From Bacillus sp. NP157 (GTDB lineage: Bacteria > Pseudomonadota > Gammaproteobacteria > Xanthomonadales > Rhodanobacteraceae), in NCBI GenBank assembly GCA_018889975.1, contig CP076546.1, positions 3,224,001 to 3,288,000 of the forward strand: a stretch of 64,000 nt of DNA. The letters run 5' to 3'. The notes beneath the pieces were generated by a model that was not told the origin of the DNA, ran no database searches, and saw only the letters and a program-made list of their open reading frames with translations. The translations under genes and the position numbers were made by a program. This document shows positions 20,181 to 29,695 of the stretch, in pieces (the stretch's first letter is position 1; each line of letters opens with the position of its first letter).

Positions 20181-21121
20181 GGGGTGGCGCCGAGGGCGCC
20201 GGCGATCAGGACATCGAACCGGCCCTGGTCGACCTCGAGGACGACCCGGGCGTTGGCCTTGCCGCCCAGGCGGCGGTGCCAGTCGACCACGGTGGCGCCG
20301 CGGGTCAGGCGGCCGTCGAGCTCGATGGCCACGTGGCGGGTTTCCGCGCGGGTGACCATGCCCGGGTCGAGCGCCACGGCCATGGCCAGGGCGTCGGCGG
20401 CGATGAACCCGGTGCGCTCATGCTCCGCATTGAAGCGGCGGGCGGTGCCGAAAACGTCGTGGAAGAAGCTCGCACGCTTGTCGCCACGGGCGATCCAGCC
20501 CTCGTAGACATCGTCCGGGAAGGCGTGGCGGACCGTCGCCTCCCAGTCGACCAGGTCGAACATCTCGAACGCCTCGAAGACGACATGCGCCGCTTCCGGG
20601 TCGAAGCCGATGTTGAATTCGGCAGGAACCTTGCCGGTGTTGCCGTGGCCGGTGACCGCGCCGCCCATGACGACCAGCCGCTTCACCCGCGCCGGGAAGC
20701 CCGGGTCGAGGCGCACGGCCAGCGCGAGGTTGGTCAGGGGCCCGAGGGCGACCAGGGTCAGCTCGCCCGGACGCTCCTGGGTGAGCCGGATCAGCGCCAG
20801 CGCGGCATGTTCGGCCGAAGCCGCATGCGCCGGCTCCGGGAAGCCCACGTCGCCAAAGCCGTCTTCACCATGGACGAAAGCCGCATCCTCTTCGGGTGCC
20901 CGCACCAGCGGCGACGGGCAGCCCGCGAACACAGGGGTGCTGGCGCCGACCAGGTCGACCAGCGTGCGGGCGTTGCGCACCGTGTGTTTCAGCCCGACGT
21001 TACCCGCGGCGACGGTCAGCGCGACGACGTCGGTATGCGCGTGGGCCATCAGGATGGCGAGGGCGTCGTCTACGCCGGGGTCGGTGTCGATCAGGAGCGG
21101 CAATCGTGTCATCTTGCGCAT
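20177..21121 (-). CDS. inosine/uridine-preferring nucleoside hydrolase family protein
   Basis: A 314-residue nucleoside N-ribohydrolase that would split nucleosides into ribose and free base for salvage. The N-terminal calcium/ribose motif LLIDTDPGVDDALAI is perfect. VALGPLTNLALAVRLDP, VVMGGAVTGHGNTGKVPAEF and NIGFDPEAAHVVFEAF match the IU-NH family, and a late Asp in FIAADALAMAVALDP completes the metal site. The substrate is not predictable from motifs. The ATG at 21121 has GGA close by; an ATG three codons later is the alternative. The stop comes from a REP element (see 20158-20180). Confidence 0.9.
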   Translation of the reverse strand: MRKMTRLPLLIDTDPGVDDALAILMAHAHTDVVALTVAAGNVGLKHTVRNARTLVDLVGASTPVFAGCPSPLVRAPEEDAAFVHGEDGFGDVGFPEPAHAASAEHAALALIRLTQERPGELTLVALGPLTNLALAVRLDPGFPARVKRLVVMGGAVTGHGNTGKVPAEFNIGFDPEAAHVVFEAFEMFDLVDWEATVRHAFPDDVYEGWIARGDKRASFFHDVFGTARRFNAEHERTGFIAADALAMAVALDPGMVTRAETRHVAIELDGRLTRGATVVDWHRRLGGKANARVVLEVDQGRFDVLIAGALGATP

Positions 21122-21163
21122 CGTTCCGTGGACGGTCGGACAGCATAGCGCCGCCGCGCGCGT

Positions 21164-24052
21164 TCAGACAGCCTTGGCGTCCGCCGCGGCCCGCTCAGAA
21201 AAATCGAAGCCCAGTTCCGTCGTCACCCGCTCCACCGCCGCGCACAGGGCATCCAGTGCCGCGGTACGCGCGGCCACCCGGGGACGCAGGTCCAGCGTGC
21301 AGGTCAATCCCATCTGCAAGAGATCGGCATGGGCGACGTGCAGGGTGTCGGCCTGGGCCTGGGTGAACAACCCGGCCACGCGCAATTCGTCGATCAGCAC
21401 GCCGCTGGCGGTGGTGGCGAGGATCGCCGGATGCCCGGCGGCGTGCGCCAGCACCATGCCCTGCAGGGCGAATTCGATGTCGATCAGCCCGCCGCGACCC
21501 TGCTTGAGATCCACCTGGGCCGCATCGGAACGGTCGCGCTCGGCACGCCAGCGCGCACGCATGGCGCCGACCTCGGCCAACACCCGCGCCTTGTCGCGCG
21601 GCGTGGCCAGGATGTCCCTGCGCACCGCGTCGAGCATGGCGCCGACCGCGGCGTCGCCGGCCACGAAGCGGGCGCGTTGCAGGGCCTGGTGTTCCCAGGT
21701 CCACGCGCGATCGCGCTGATAAGCCTCGAACGCGTCCACGCTGGCGACCAGCAAGCCCTTGGAGCCATCCGGACGCAGGCGGGTATCCACGTCGTACAAC
21801 ATGCCGGCATGGGTCTGCGCACCCAGCCAGTGCATCACCCGCTGGGCCATCCGCTGGTACCAGCGCGTCCCGTCGACCGGGCGCGCACCGTCGCTCATCG
21901 CGTTCGCGCGGCGGCCGTCGTAGACGAACACCAGGTCGAGATCGGAGGCGAAGCCAAGCTCCTCGCCGCCGAGACTGCCGTAGCCGAGCACGGCGAAACC
22001 CAGGCCGTCGCCGGGCAGGCGCCCGTGCTGCGTCGTCATCTCGCGCACGGCCAGCGCCAACACGGCCGCCACCACCGCTTCGGCGAGGCCAGCCAGCCGG
22101 CGTGCCGTCGCCGGCGCATCGGCACGCCCGTCACTGAAGGCAAGCCCGAGGCGAAACGCGATGCTCGAGCGGAATTCGTTGATCCGTTCGAGCTCCCGCT
22201 CCGCATCGCGCTCGTCCAGCGTACCCAGGGTGCGAGCCATGTCCGCGGCGATTTCCGCACGTTTCAGCGGCAATTGATCGATGCGCGGGTCCAGCACGTC
22301 GTCGAGCAACAGCGGCTGCGCGATCACGCGCTCGGCGAGGAACGCGCTCTCGGCGAACACGCTGGCGACGCGGCGACGCGCACTGGGCTGTTCATCGAGC
22401 AAGGCCAGGTACGACGAACGCCGCGCGACGGCCTGGACCAGCCGGATCATCCGCAGCAGGCTGGCAACCGGCGATGCACTCGCACGCGCTGCCGCGATGA
22501 GTTGCGGCATCAGGCGTTCCAGCCGCTCACCCGATCGCGCGGACATCGAACGCACCGACCCCGCGCGCGGCAGCTTGCCCAGCTCGTCGGCCACCGCGGC
22601 GCCCGGCACGAAGCCCGACGCCTCCATCGTTTCCGCGGTCAGCGTTTCATGCCGCGCGGCCTGCCACAGTTCGACGTCCGCGGCCGGCATGGCGGCGGTC
22701 GGACCGGCTTCCGGCACCAGCACGGCGGCGAACTCCGACGACACCGCGGCGCGATGGGTGGCAAGCACGTCGGCCAGCTCGTCCCACGACGCGTGGCCAA
22801 GGCCAAGCGCCAGCCGCTCGCGCGACAGGGCGTCCTCGGGGATGTCGTGGGTCTGTGCGTCGCGCAACATCTGCACGCGATTCTCCAGCCGACGCAGGAA
22901 CACATAGGCTTCGCGCAACAGTTTCGCCCGCGCCTTCGGGATGTAGCCGCGCGACTCGCACGCACGCAGCGCTGGCAACAGCCCGCGCACGCGCAGGGCC
23001 GGATCGCGGCCGCCGCGGATCATCTGGGTCAGCTGCACCACGAACTCGATCTCGCGGATACCGCCCGGACCGAGCTTGAGGTTACCGGCCAGGTCCTTGC
23101 GCGCGACCTCGGCATCGATCAGCGACTTCATTTCGCGCAGCCCGGCGAACGCGGTGTAGTCGAGGTAACGGCGATAGACGAACGGGCGCAGCATGTCCTG
23201 CAATTCCCGACCCGCCGTGCGATCGCCCGCCACCGGGCGCGCCTTGATCCACGCGTAACGTTCCCAGTCGCGGCCTTCGCGCTGGTAGTACTGCTCCATC
23301 GCCGCGAACGGCAGGGCCAGCCGGCCGGCGTTGCCGAACGGACGCAGGCGCAGGTCCACGCGGGCACAGATGCCGTCCACCGTCGGCTCGGCCAGCAGGC
23401 GCACCAGCTGGCGTCCTTCGCGCACGAAGTATTCGCCGTTATCCAGCGGTCGCGCGCCATCGGTGTCGCCGCCGGACGAATAGGCGAGCACCAGGTCGAT
23501 GTCGGAGGAGAAATTCAGTTCGTTGCCGCCGAGCTTGCCGAAGCCCAGCACCACCATCCGCTGCTCCTTGCCGGCCGCATCGCGCGGCACGCCGTGGCGG
23601 GCACGCAGGGCGTTCTCCGCCCAGCGCAGGGCGAGCGCCAGCAGGGTTTCGTAAAGCACGCTGGTGGACGACAGGGTTTCGTCGATGTCGTCCAGGCCGT
23701 TGACGTCGCGGAAGACGATGCGCACCGCCTCCGCATGGCGGAACCTGCGCAGCACGGCGAGGCATCGCTCTTCGTCCGCCGGCAGGTCGAGCGTCGCACC
23801 GCGCGTCGATGCGTCGGTGTTGGCCCGCAACCGCTCCAGCCCCGCCGGTGCCAGCAGCTCGGGCTGGCGCCGCAGGATGTCGTAGGCGAAGTCGGAGGCG
23901 AGCAAGGTGCGCCTGACGCGCTCGGCCACCCCCGCATCGTCGTGCAGGGGAATGCGTGCCGCGCGGCAGGCGGCCATCACGTCGGCGTAACGCTGGTCGA
24001 TCAGCGCACGCAGTTCGGCGCTCTCGCGCGGGGCAACGGAAGAATCGTTCAT
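21164..24052 (-). CDS. glnE: bifunctional glutamine synthetase adenylyltransferase / adenylyl-removing enzyme
   Basis: Adds AMP to glutamine synthetase and removes it, according to nitrogen status relayed by PII. 962 residues, normal length. There are two nucleotidyltransferase-like halves. The N-terminal deadenylylase has LGFGKLGGNELNFSSDIDLV near residue 170. The C-terminal adenylyltransferase has LGYGSLGGEELGFASDLDLV near residue 695. They are joined by a helical regulatory region (IRLVQAVARRSSYLALL). Each half keeps the GxxGGxExxxxSDxDL signature. It begins 178 bases from the divergent LtaS-like gene. Confidence 0.95.
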   Translation of the reverse strand: MNDSSVAPRESAELRALIDQRYADVMAACRAARIPLHDDAGVAERVRRTLLASDFAYDILRRQPELLAPAGLERLRANTDASTRGATLDLPADEERCLAVLRRFRHAEAVRIVFRDVNGLDDIDETLSSTSVLYETLLALALRWAENALRARHGVPRDAAGKEQRMVVLGFGKLGGNELNFSSDIDLVLAYSSGGDTDGARPLDNGEYFVREGRQLVRLLAEPTVDGICARVDLRLRPFGNAGRLALPFAAMEQYYQREGRDWERYAWIKARPVAGDRTAGRELQDMLRPFVYRRYLDYTAFAGLREMKSLIDAEVARKDLAGNLKLGPGGIREIEFVVQLTQMIRGGRDPALRVRGLLPALRACESRGYIPKARAKLLREAYVFLRRLENRVQMLRDAQTHDIPEDALSRERLALGLGHASWDELADVLATHRAAVSSEFAAVLVPEAGPTAAMPAADVELWQAARHETLTAETMEASGFVPGAAVADELGKLPRAGSVRSMSARSGERLERLMPQLIAAARASASPVASLLRMIRLVQAVARRSSYLALLDEQPSARRRVASVFAESAFLAERVIAQPLLLDDVLDPRIDQLPLKRAEIAADMARTLGTLDERDAERELERINEFRSSIAFRLGLAFSDGRADAPATARRLAGLAEAVVAAVLALAVREMTTQHGRLPGDGLGFAVLGYGSLGGEELGFASDLDLVFVYDGRRANAMSDGARPVDGTRWYQRMAQRVMHWLGAQTHAGMLYDVDTRLRPDGSKGLLVASVDAFEAYQRDRAWTWEHQALQRARFVAGDAAVGAMLDAVRRDILATPRDKARVLAEVGAMRARWRAERDRSDAAQVDLKQGRGGLIDIEFALQGMVLAHAAGHPAILATTASGVLIDELRVAGLFTQAQADTLHVAHADLLQMGLTCTLDLRPRVAARTAALDALCAAVERVTTELGFDFSERAAADAKAV

Positions 24053-24230
24053 GAGGCAGTCATTGTGCCTGAGCGGACCGCAATGGCGCTGCGACGCCGT
24101 TAGCGGGTTTTTTCGGCAGAACCATACGAAAAATCGTGTAGGAACACGGGCTTCCCTCTGACAACCGGTTCATGTCCGCCACGTTACAGTTTCCGTCCCC
24201 TCACGACAGGGGCGTGACACGAGGGATTTT

Positions 24231-26123
24231 ATGAAAGGTAATTCAACGGGTTGGCGCGACGCCTTCGGCCGGATCACCCTTGTGGTGTGCCTGGCGCTGG
24301 CCTTCGTCCTCTACACCGGTTTCCTTGACGGCAACCCCGGCGTGGCTACGTCGCAGTGGGCCGATCGTCCGTGGCACCTGTTCGCCAATGCGATCCCCGG
24401 CCTGCTCGGCGCCACCTTGCTGATGGTGCTTACGCGTCGGCCGATCCTGTCGTTCGCGCTGGCCTTCCTCGCCCAGGGCATCGTCCTGGCAGTCAGCGCG
24501 ATCAAGATGAAGAATCTCGGCTCGCCGCTCCTGCCGGCCGATTTCCGCATGGTGGGCCAGCTGAAGAACGGCGGGCTCCACCTGCTGGGCGGTTACCTGC
24601 CCGCCACGCCGTGGCCCTACCTGGCGATCCTTGCCACGATCGCCGTCGTGGTCGTGCTCGCACGCCTCGAACGCCCGCTGTTCGCTCGCCGCACCCATGG
24701 CCTGCGTCTTGTCAGCGGCGTGGCCCTGCTCTGCCTCATGGGTACGTTGTTCGCCGGCTTCCCGGCCTGGTCGCACGTGTACGACAAGGAGCGTCTGGGC
24801 ATGCAGCCGTGGTCGGCCGCCTCGAACGCCGGCTACAACGGCGTGGTCACCACCTTGATGCAGTTTCGCCTGCAAGACGCGGGCAAGAAGCAGAAGGCCG
24901 ACCCGGCGGCGGCGCAACAGTTCATCGCCGCGACCGACGCGGGCCTGCGCCAACACATGGCGGAAGCGGCCGCCAACGGTCGCCAGACGCCCGATATCGT
25001 CATCATCCAGAGTGAGTCGTTCTTCGACCCCAGCGTGATCCGCGGGATGGAGCACGAAGACCTCGCGCCGAACCTGCATCGCCTGGCCGAACATGCCAGC
25101 AGCGGCCAGTTGCACGTGCCGACCTTCGGCGGCGGCACCATCCGCACCGAATTCGAAGTGCTGACCGGCCTGTCGCTGCGCTATTTCCCGAACATGCAGT
25201 TCCCGTACCTGCAAATGCAGGCCGGCGTGATGCCGGGCATGGTCCGCACGCTGCGCTCGCATGGCTACGAAACCATCGCCGTGCACGGCAACGATGCAGG
25301 CTTCTGGAACCGCACCGCCGCGTTCAAGTCGATCGGCTTCGACCGCTTCGTCTCGCAACCGGATTTCCCCAAGGACTTCCGTCGCGACGGCGAATACATG
25401 GCCGACAGCGCGATGACCGACGAGATCATGGGCCAGCTCAAGGATGCCGGCCCGCCGCGCCTCGTGTTCGCCATCAGCATGGAAGCGCACGGCCCGTACG
25501 ACAAGACGGTGAACATCGACACGAAGGAACGCGACGCGATCCCCGTGCCCGGTGGCATCAGCGACGATGCGAAGCTGCAGCTGCGCAACTACATCTACCA
25601 CATGCGCCACGCCGACGCGGAGCTTGGCCGCCTGGCCGGGCTGCTGCGCCAGCGCGAACGCCCGACCCTGCTGCTGTTCTACGGCGACCACCTGCCGGCG
25701 CTGATCGAAACCTATGACAAGGCCGGCTTCGCCAACGGCGCGAACATGCTGTCGCAGACCGTGCCTTACATCCTGATCGATGCGCACGGCGATGGCCCCG
25801 CGCCAAAGAAGGAAGACCTCGCCGCCTGGATGCTGCCGGGCCGCGTGCTCGAAACGGCAGGCATCCATGACGATCCGTACTTCGCGCTGACCCAGGTCAT
25901 CGGTCCGCGCCTCGCCGCGCTCACCCACGCGCCGGATGCACCGGAAGCCGCCGAAGACAATGCGGAGAAGTACACCGATGCATCGATGGGCAACGTCGCC
26001 CTGCTGCGGATGAAGCGCAAGCTGGATCCGTTGGTGGCGCAGTTCGCCGTGCCGGATCCGGGCCTCGTCGCGCGCCAGAACGGCGCTACCGAGGAAGATG
26101 CCGCCGCGGGCGCCGGCCAGTAA
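24231..26123 (+). CDS. LTA synthase-like sulfatase-fold membrane protein (phosphoglycerol transferase family)
   Basis: A 630-residue membrane enzyme of the LtaS/MdoB superfamily. Five hydrophobic segments occupy residues 10-190. An extracytoplasmic sulfatase-fold domain begins with IIQSESFFDP (metal-binding Glu) and has FGGGTIRTEFEVLTG (catalytic Thr), HGNDAGFWNRTAAF, FAISMEAHGPY and LLLFYGDHLPAL (metal-binding Asp/His). In Gram-negatives, such proteins move phosphoglycerol or phosphoethanolamine groups onto periplasmic glucans or lipids; no polymer of lipoteichoic acid is implied. The last 60 residues are a charged extension. The exact substrate is unknown. Confidence 0.85.
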   Translation: MKGNSTGWRDAFGRITLVVCLALAFVLYTGFLDGNPGVATSQWADRPWHLFANAIPGLLGATLLMVLTRRPILSFALAFLAQGIVLAVSAIKMKNLGSPLLPADFRMVGQLKNGGLHLLGGYLPATPWPYLAILATIAVVVVLARLERPLFARRTHGLRLVSGVALLCLMGTLFAGFPAWSHVYDKERLGMQPWSAASNAGYNGVVTTLMQFRLQDAGKKQKADPAAAQQFIAATDAGLRQHMAEAAANGRQTPDIVIIQSESFFDPSVIRGMEHEDLAPNLHRLAEHASSGQLHVPTFGGGTIRTEFEVLTGLSLRYFPNMQFPYLQMQAGVMPGMVRTLRSHGYETIAVHGNDAGFWNRTAAFKSIGFDRFVSQPDFPKDFRRDGEYMADSAMTDEIMGQLKDAGPPRLVFAISMEAHGPYDKTVNIDTKERDAIPVPGGISDDAKLQLRNYIYHMRHADAELGRLAGLLRQRERPTLLLFYGDHLPALIETYDKAGFANGANMLSQTVPYILIDAHGDGPAPKKEDLAAWMLPGRVLETAGIHDDPYFALTQVIGPRLAALTHAPDAPEAAEDNAEKYTDASMGNVALLRMKRKLDPLVAQFAVPDPGLVARQNGATEEDAAAGAGQ

Positions 26124-26163
26124 CGGAATGCGCGTCACAAAACCCGTCGCGACACACCGCTAG

Positions 26164-26199
26164 CCTGCACCTTCGTCATGCGAATGGCGAAGGTGCAGG
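26164..26199. repeat. 16-bp perfect hairpin with GCGA tetraloop
   Basis: CCTGCACCTTCG (26164-26175) pairs with CGAAGGTGCAGG (26188-26199). The interior TCAT/ATGG continues the stem (one T-G wobble) up to a GCGA tetraloop. It lies 40 bases past the LtaS-like stop and 65 before the next start. No T-run follows, so it is not a standard intrinsic terminator; it could protect an mRNA 3' end or act on the downstream leader. Confidence 0.75.
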
Positions 26200-26264
26200 G
26201 GTAGCAACGGCCAGCAGGCCGGTGCTTCACGGACGACATCCTTCCTTACGCAGGAGTCGTACGC

Positions 26265-27263
26265 ATGAAGAGGTTTGCACGAACGGGCATCATTGCGACG
26301 CTTTTCCTCCTCGCTTCCGCGGCCTTCGCCACGGACTCGCCACAGGCACGGCAGGCCACGCCGACGGAGCGCCAGCTCACGCGGGTCGCCACCCTCCCAA
26401 ACGGCCTCAAACCCTCGGGCATACCCGACGATTACGTCGTGACACCCAACGGTTATTTCTCTCCCGACTGCGTCGCGACGGTGCACGCGGGCGACCAGTT
26501 GCAGAAGGGCGGATTGATCCGCCGAGCAAGCGGCACGACGGAGAAGGCGCCGGCGTGCACCAAGCCGAACTTCACGTTGAATGGTGACCGCATCGAGCCC
26601 AACGGCAAGCTGACCGCACGCGCGGCCAGCACGCCACCGCCGGAACAGACCGGCTGGGTCGAAGCCGCCAACTACACCAGCGGCACGCCGATCGGCCGCA
26701 TCGTCGCGACGTGGACGGTGCCGAGCGCGCCGACGACGCAGGATGACCAGACGATTTATTTCTTCCCCGGCCTCGAGCAACTGCCGGACGTGCAATCGAT
26801 CCTGCAACCCGTGCTTGGCTGGAACGGCTACGGCGACAAGGCGTGGACGCTGGCCAGCTGGAACTGCTGCGTCGACGGCACGACGTTCCACAGCGATCCG
26901 GTGCCGGCGAACGCGGGCGACAACGTCGTCGGCGATACCTACTCCACCTGCGCTGCAGGCGTGGCTTGCGATACGTGGAAGATCGACTCGCGCAACACCA
27001 CCACCGGACAGACCAGCTCACTCACCACCAATCCGTACGCCGACCTGACCTGGGTCTTCGGTGGCGTGCTCGAGGTCTACAACGTCAGCACCTGCGGCGA
27101 GTACCCGGGCGGCCCCACCACTTTCCACGACATCGAGGTCTACGACCGCAACAACAACCGCGTGGCGAGCCCGCCGTGGCAGGGTAGCGACACCTCGTCG
27201 ATCAACCCGCAATGCAACTACGGGCAAAACACGACCGCGAGCTCGGCCACCCTTTCCTATTAA
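26265..27263 (+). CDS. secreted protein of unknown function, possible concanavalin-like/G1-peptidase-like fold
   Basis: A 332-residue exported protein: signal peptide MKRFARTGIIATLFLLASAAFA, a variable linker to about residue 125, then a beta-rich domain. The domain starts GWVEAANYTSGTPIGRIVAT and continues WTVPSAPTTQDDQTIYFFPG, LQPVLGWNGYGDKAWTLASW and LTWVFGGVLEVYNVSTCGEY. Several Cys (SWNCC, STCAAGVAC, VSTCGEY, NPQCNY) suggest disulfides. The TWTVP strand and Trp-rich sheets recall eqolisin (G1) or lectin-type sandwiches, but I cannot place the catalytic Gln/Glu pair, so peptidase activity is not claimed. AGGAG lies 9 bases before the ATG. It stands alone between two transcription-stop structures. 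Confidence 0.75.
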   Translation: MKRFARTGIIATLFLLASAAFATDSPQARQATPTERQLTRVATLPNGLKPSGIPDDYVVTPNGYFSPDCVATVHAGDQLQKGGLIRRASGTTEKAPACTKPNFTLNGDRIEPNGKLTARAASTPPPEQTGWVEAANYTSGTPIGRIVATWTVPSAPTTQDDQTIYFFPGLEQLPDVQSILQPVLGWNGYGDKAWTLASWNCCVDGTTFHSDPVPANAGDNVVGDTYSTCAAGVACDTWKIDSRNTTTGQTSSLTTNPYADLTWVFGGVLEVYNVSTCGEYPGGPTTFHDIEVYDRNNNRVASPPWQGSDTSSINPQCNYGQNTTASSATLSY

Positions 27264-27279
27264 AGGCACGCCGAAGGCA

Positions 27280-27311
27280 CAAAAAAAAGCCCCGCTTGTG
27301 CGGGGCTTTTC
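27280..27311. terminator. bidirectional terminator between the secreted-protein gene and groEL
   Basis: A 7-bp stem GCCCCGC / GCGGGGC with loop TTGT (27289-27306), eight A on the left and four T on the right. It serves the plus-strand gene and, with the longer T-run, groESL on the minus strand. Confidence 0.9.
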
Positions 27312-27341
27312 CGTATAGCGAAGCGCCTGGAAGGCAGGGAC

Positions 27342-28994
<1,653 letters not shown>

Positions 28995-29007
28995 TTAAGA
29001 AAAAAGC

Positions 29008-29100
29008 GTTGAGGGTTTCGAGTTGGGAGTAGCGGGTGAAAGCAGGAGCGGGGCTGGGGCGGGATCGGCGCGCTGTTACTCGCTACTCGATACCCTCAAC
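29008..29100 (-). repeat. long inverted repeat between groES and groEL
   Basis: The 16-base arms at 29008-29023 and 29085-29100 are complementary at 15 of 16 positions (GTTGAGGGT-x-TCGAGT and its reverse). A second pair of 8-base arms (GAGTAGCG at 29027-29034 and CGCTACTC at 29081-29088) overlaps the first, so the RNA could fold in two exclusive ways. The structure lies wholly between the two cistrons. Confidence 0.7.
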
Positions 29101-29111
29101 CCGTTGCGCTC

Positions 29112-29405
29112 TTAGCCTTCCAGGATCGCCACGATGTCGTCTTCCTTCATGAAGACCAGCTCTTCGCCGTCGATCTTGATTTCCTGGCCGGCGTACTTGC
29201 CGAACAGGACGACGTCGCCTTCCTTCACGCCCATGGCGCGGACGGTGCCGTTGGCCAGGGTCAGGCCGGTGCCGGCGGCGATGACCTTGCCGCGGGTGGG
29301 CTTCTCGGTGGCGCTGTCCGGAATGACGATGCCACCGGCGGAGACGCGCTCTTCTTCGAGGCGCTTGACGATGACGCGATCGTGCAACGGCTTCAGCTTG
29401 CTCAT
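29112..29405 (-). CDS. groES: 10 kDa co-chaperonin GroES
   Basis: A 97-residue heptameric lid of Gro[21 protein letters not shown], the mobile loop [18 protein letters not shown] and the roof and C-terminal strands [20 protein letters not shown] are typical. The ATG at 29405 has GGAG 7 bases ahead; an ATG five codons upstream lacks homology. First gene of groESL, under a CIRCE-like operator. Confidence 0.97.
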   Translation of the reverse strand: MSKLKPLHDRVIVKRLEEERVSAGGIVIPDSATEKPTRGKVIAAGTGLTLANGTVRAMGVKEGDVVLFGKYAGQEIKIDGEELVFMKEDDIVAILEG

Positions 29406-29453
29406 GGCAACTCCAGGCATGTGGTTGATAGGTAAAGAAAATGGTTCACGCCG

Positions 29454-29480
29454 TTAGCACTTGGCCAGGGTGAGTGCCAG
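29454..29480 (-). promoter_or_regulatory. CIRCE-like HrcA operator upstream of groESL
   Basis: On the minus strand CTGGCACTC and AAGTGCTAA flank a 9-base spacer. Compared with the CIRCE consensus TTAGCACTC-N9-GAGTGCTAA, 15 of 18 arm positions match. It sits just downstream of a -10-like TAGAAT and 48 bases before the groES ATG, where bound HrcA would block transcription until heat shock. Confidence 0.8.
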
Positions 29481-29481
29481 A

Positions 29482-29511
29482 ATTCTAGCCAAAGCGCCCC
29501 TCGGATCGAAA
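29482..29511 (-). promoter_or_regulatory. candidate groESL promoter
   Basis: On the minus strand, TTTCGA (29506-29511) and TAGAAT (29482-29487) are 18 bases apart. The -10 matches the sigma-70 consensus at five of six positions; the -35 is poor. Direct abutment on the CIRCE-like element supports it. I see no convincing sigma-32 (CTTGAAA / CCCCAT) pair. Confidence 0.5.
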
Positions 29512-29695
29512 GGGCTTTGGATGGCCGAGACATGGCGGCGTTACCCGGGGGTTCAAGGGGCGGCGAGGTAATTGCCGTGTCGGCGGGCACCCCGGCGAAG
29601 CGTCGGCAACGCCGATGCAAGCCATTCGGCACTCACCCGGTCATAATCATCGACGCCCTTTGCGGTTCGTCGCCGCACCGATCCATGGAGTCACC

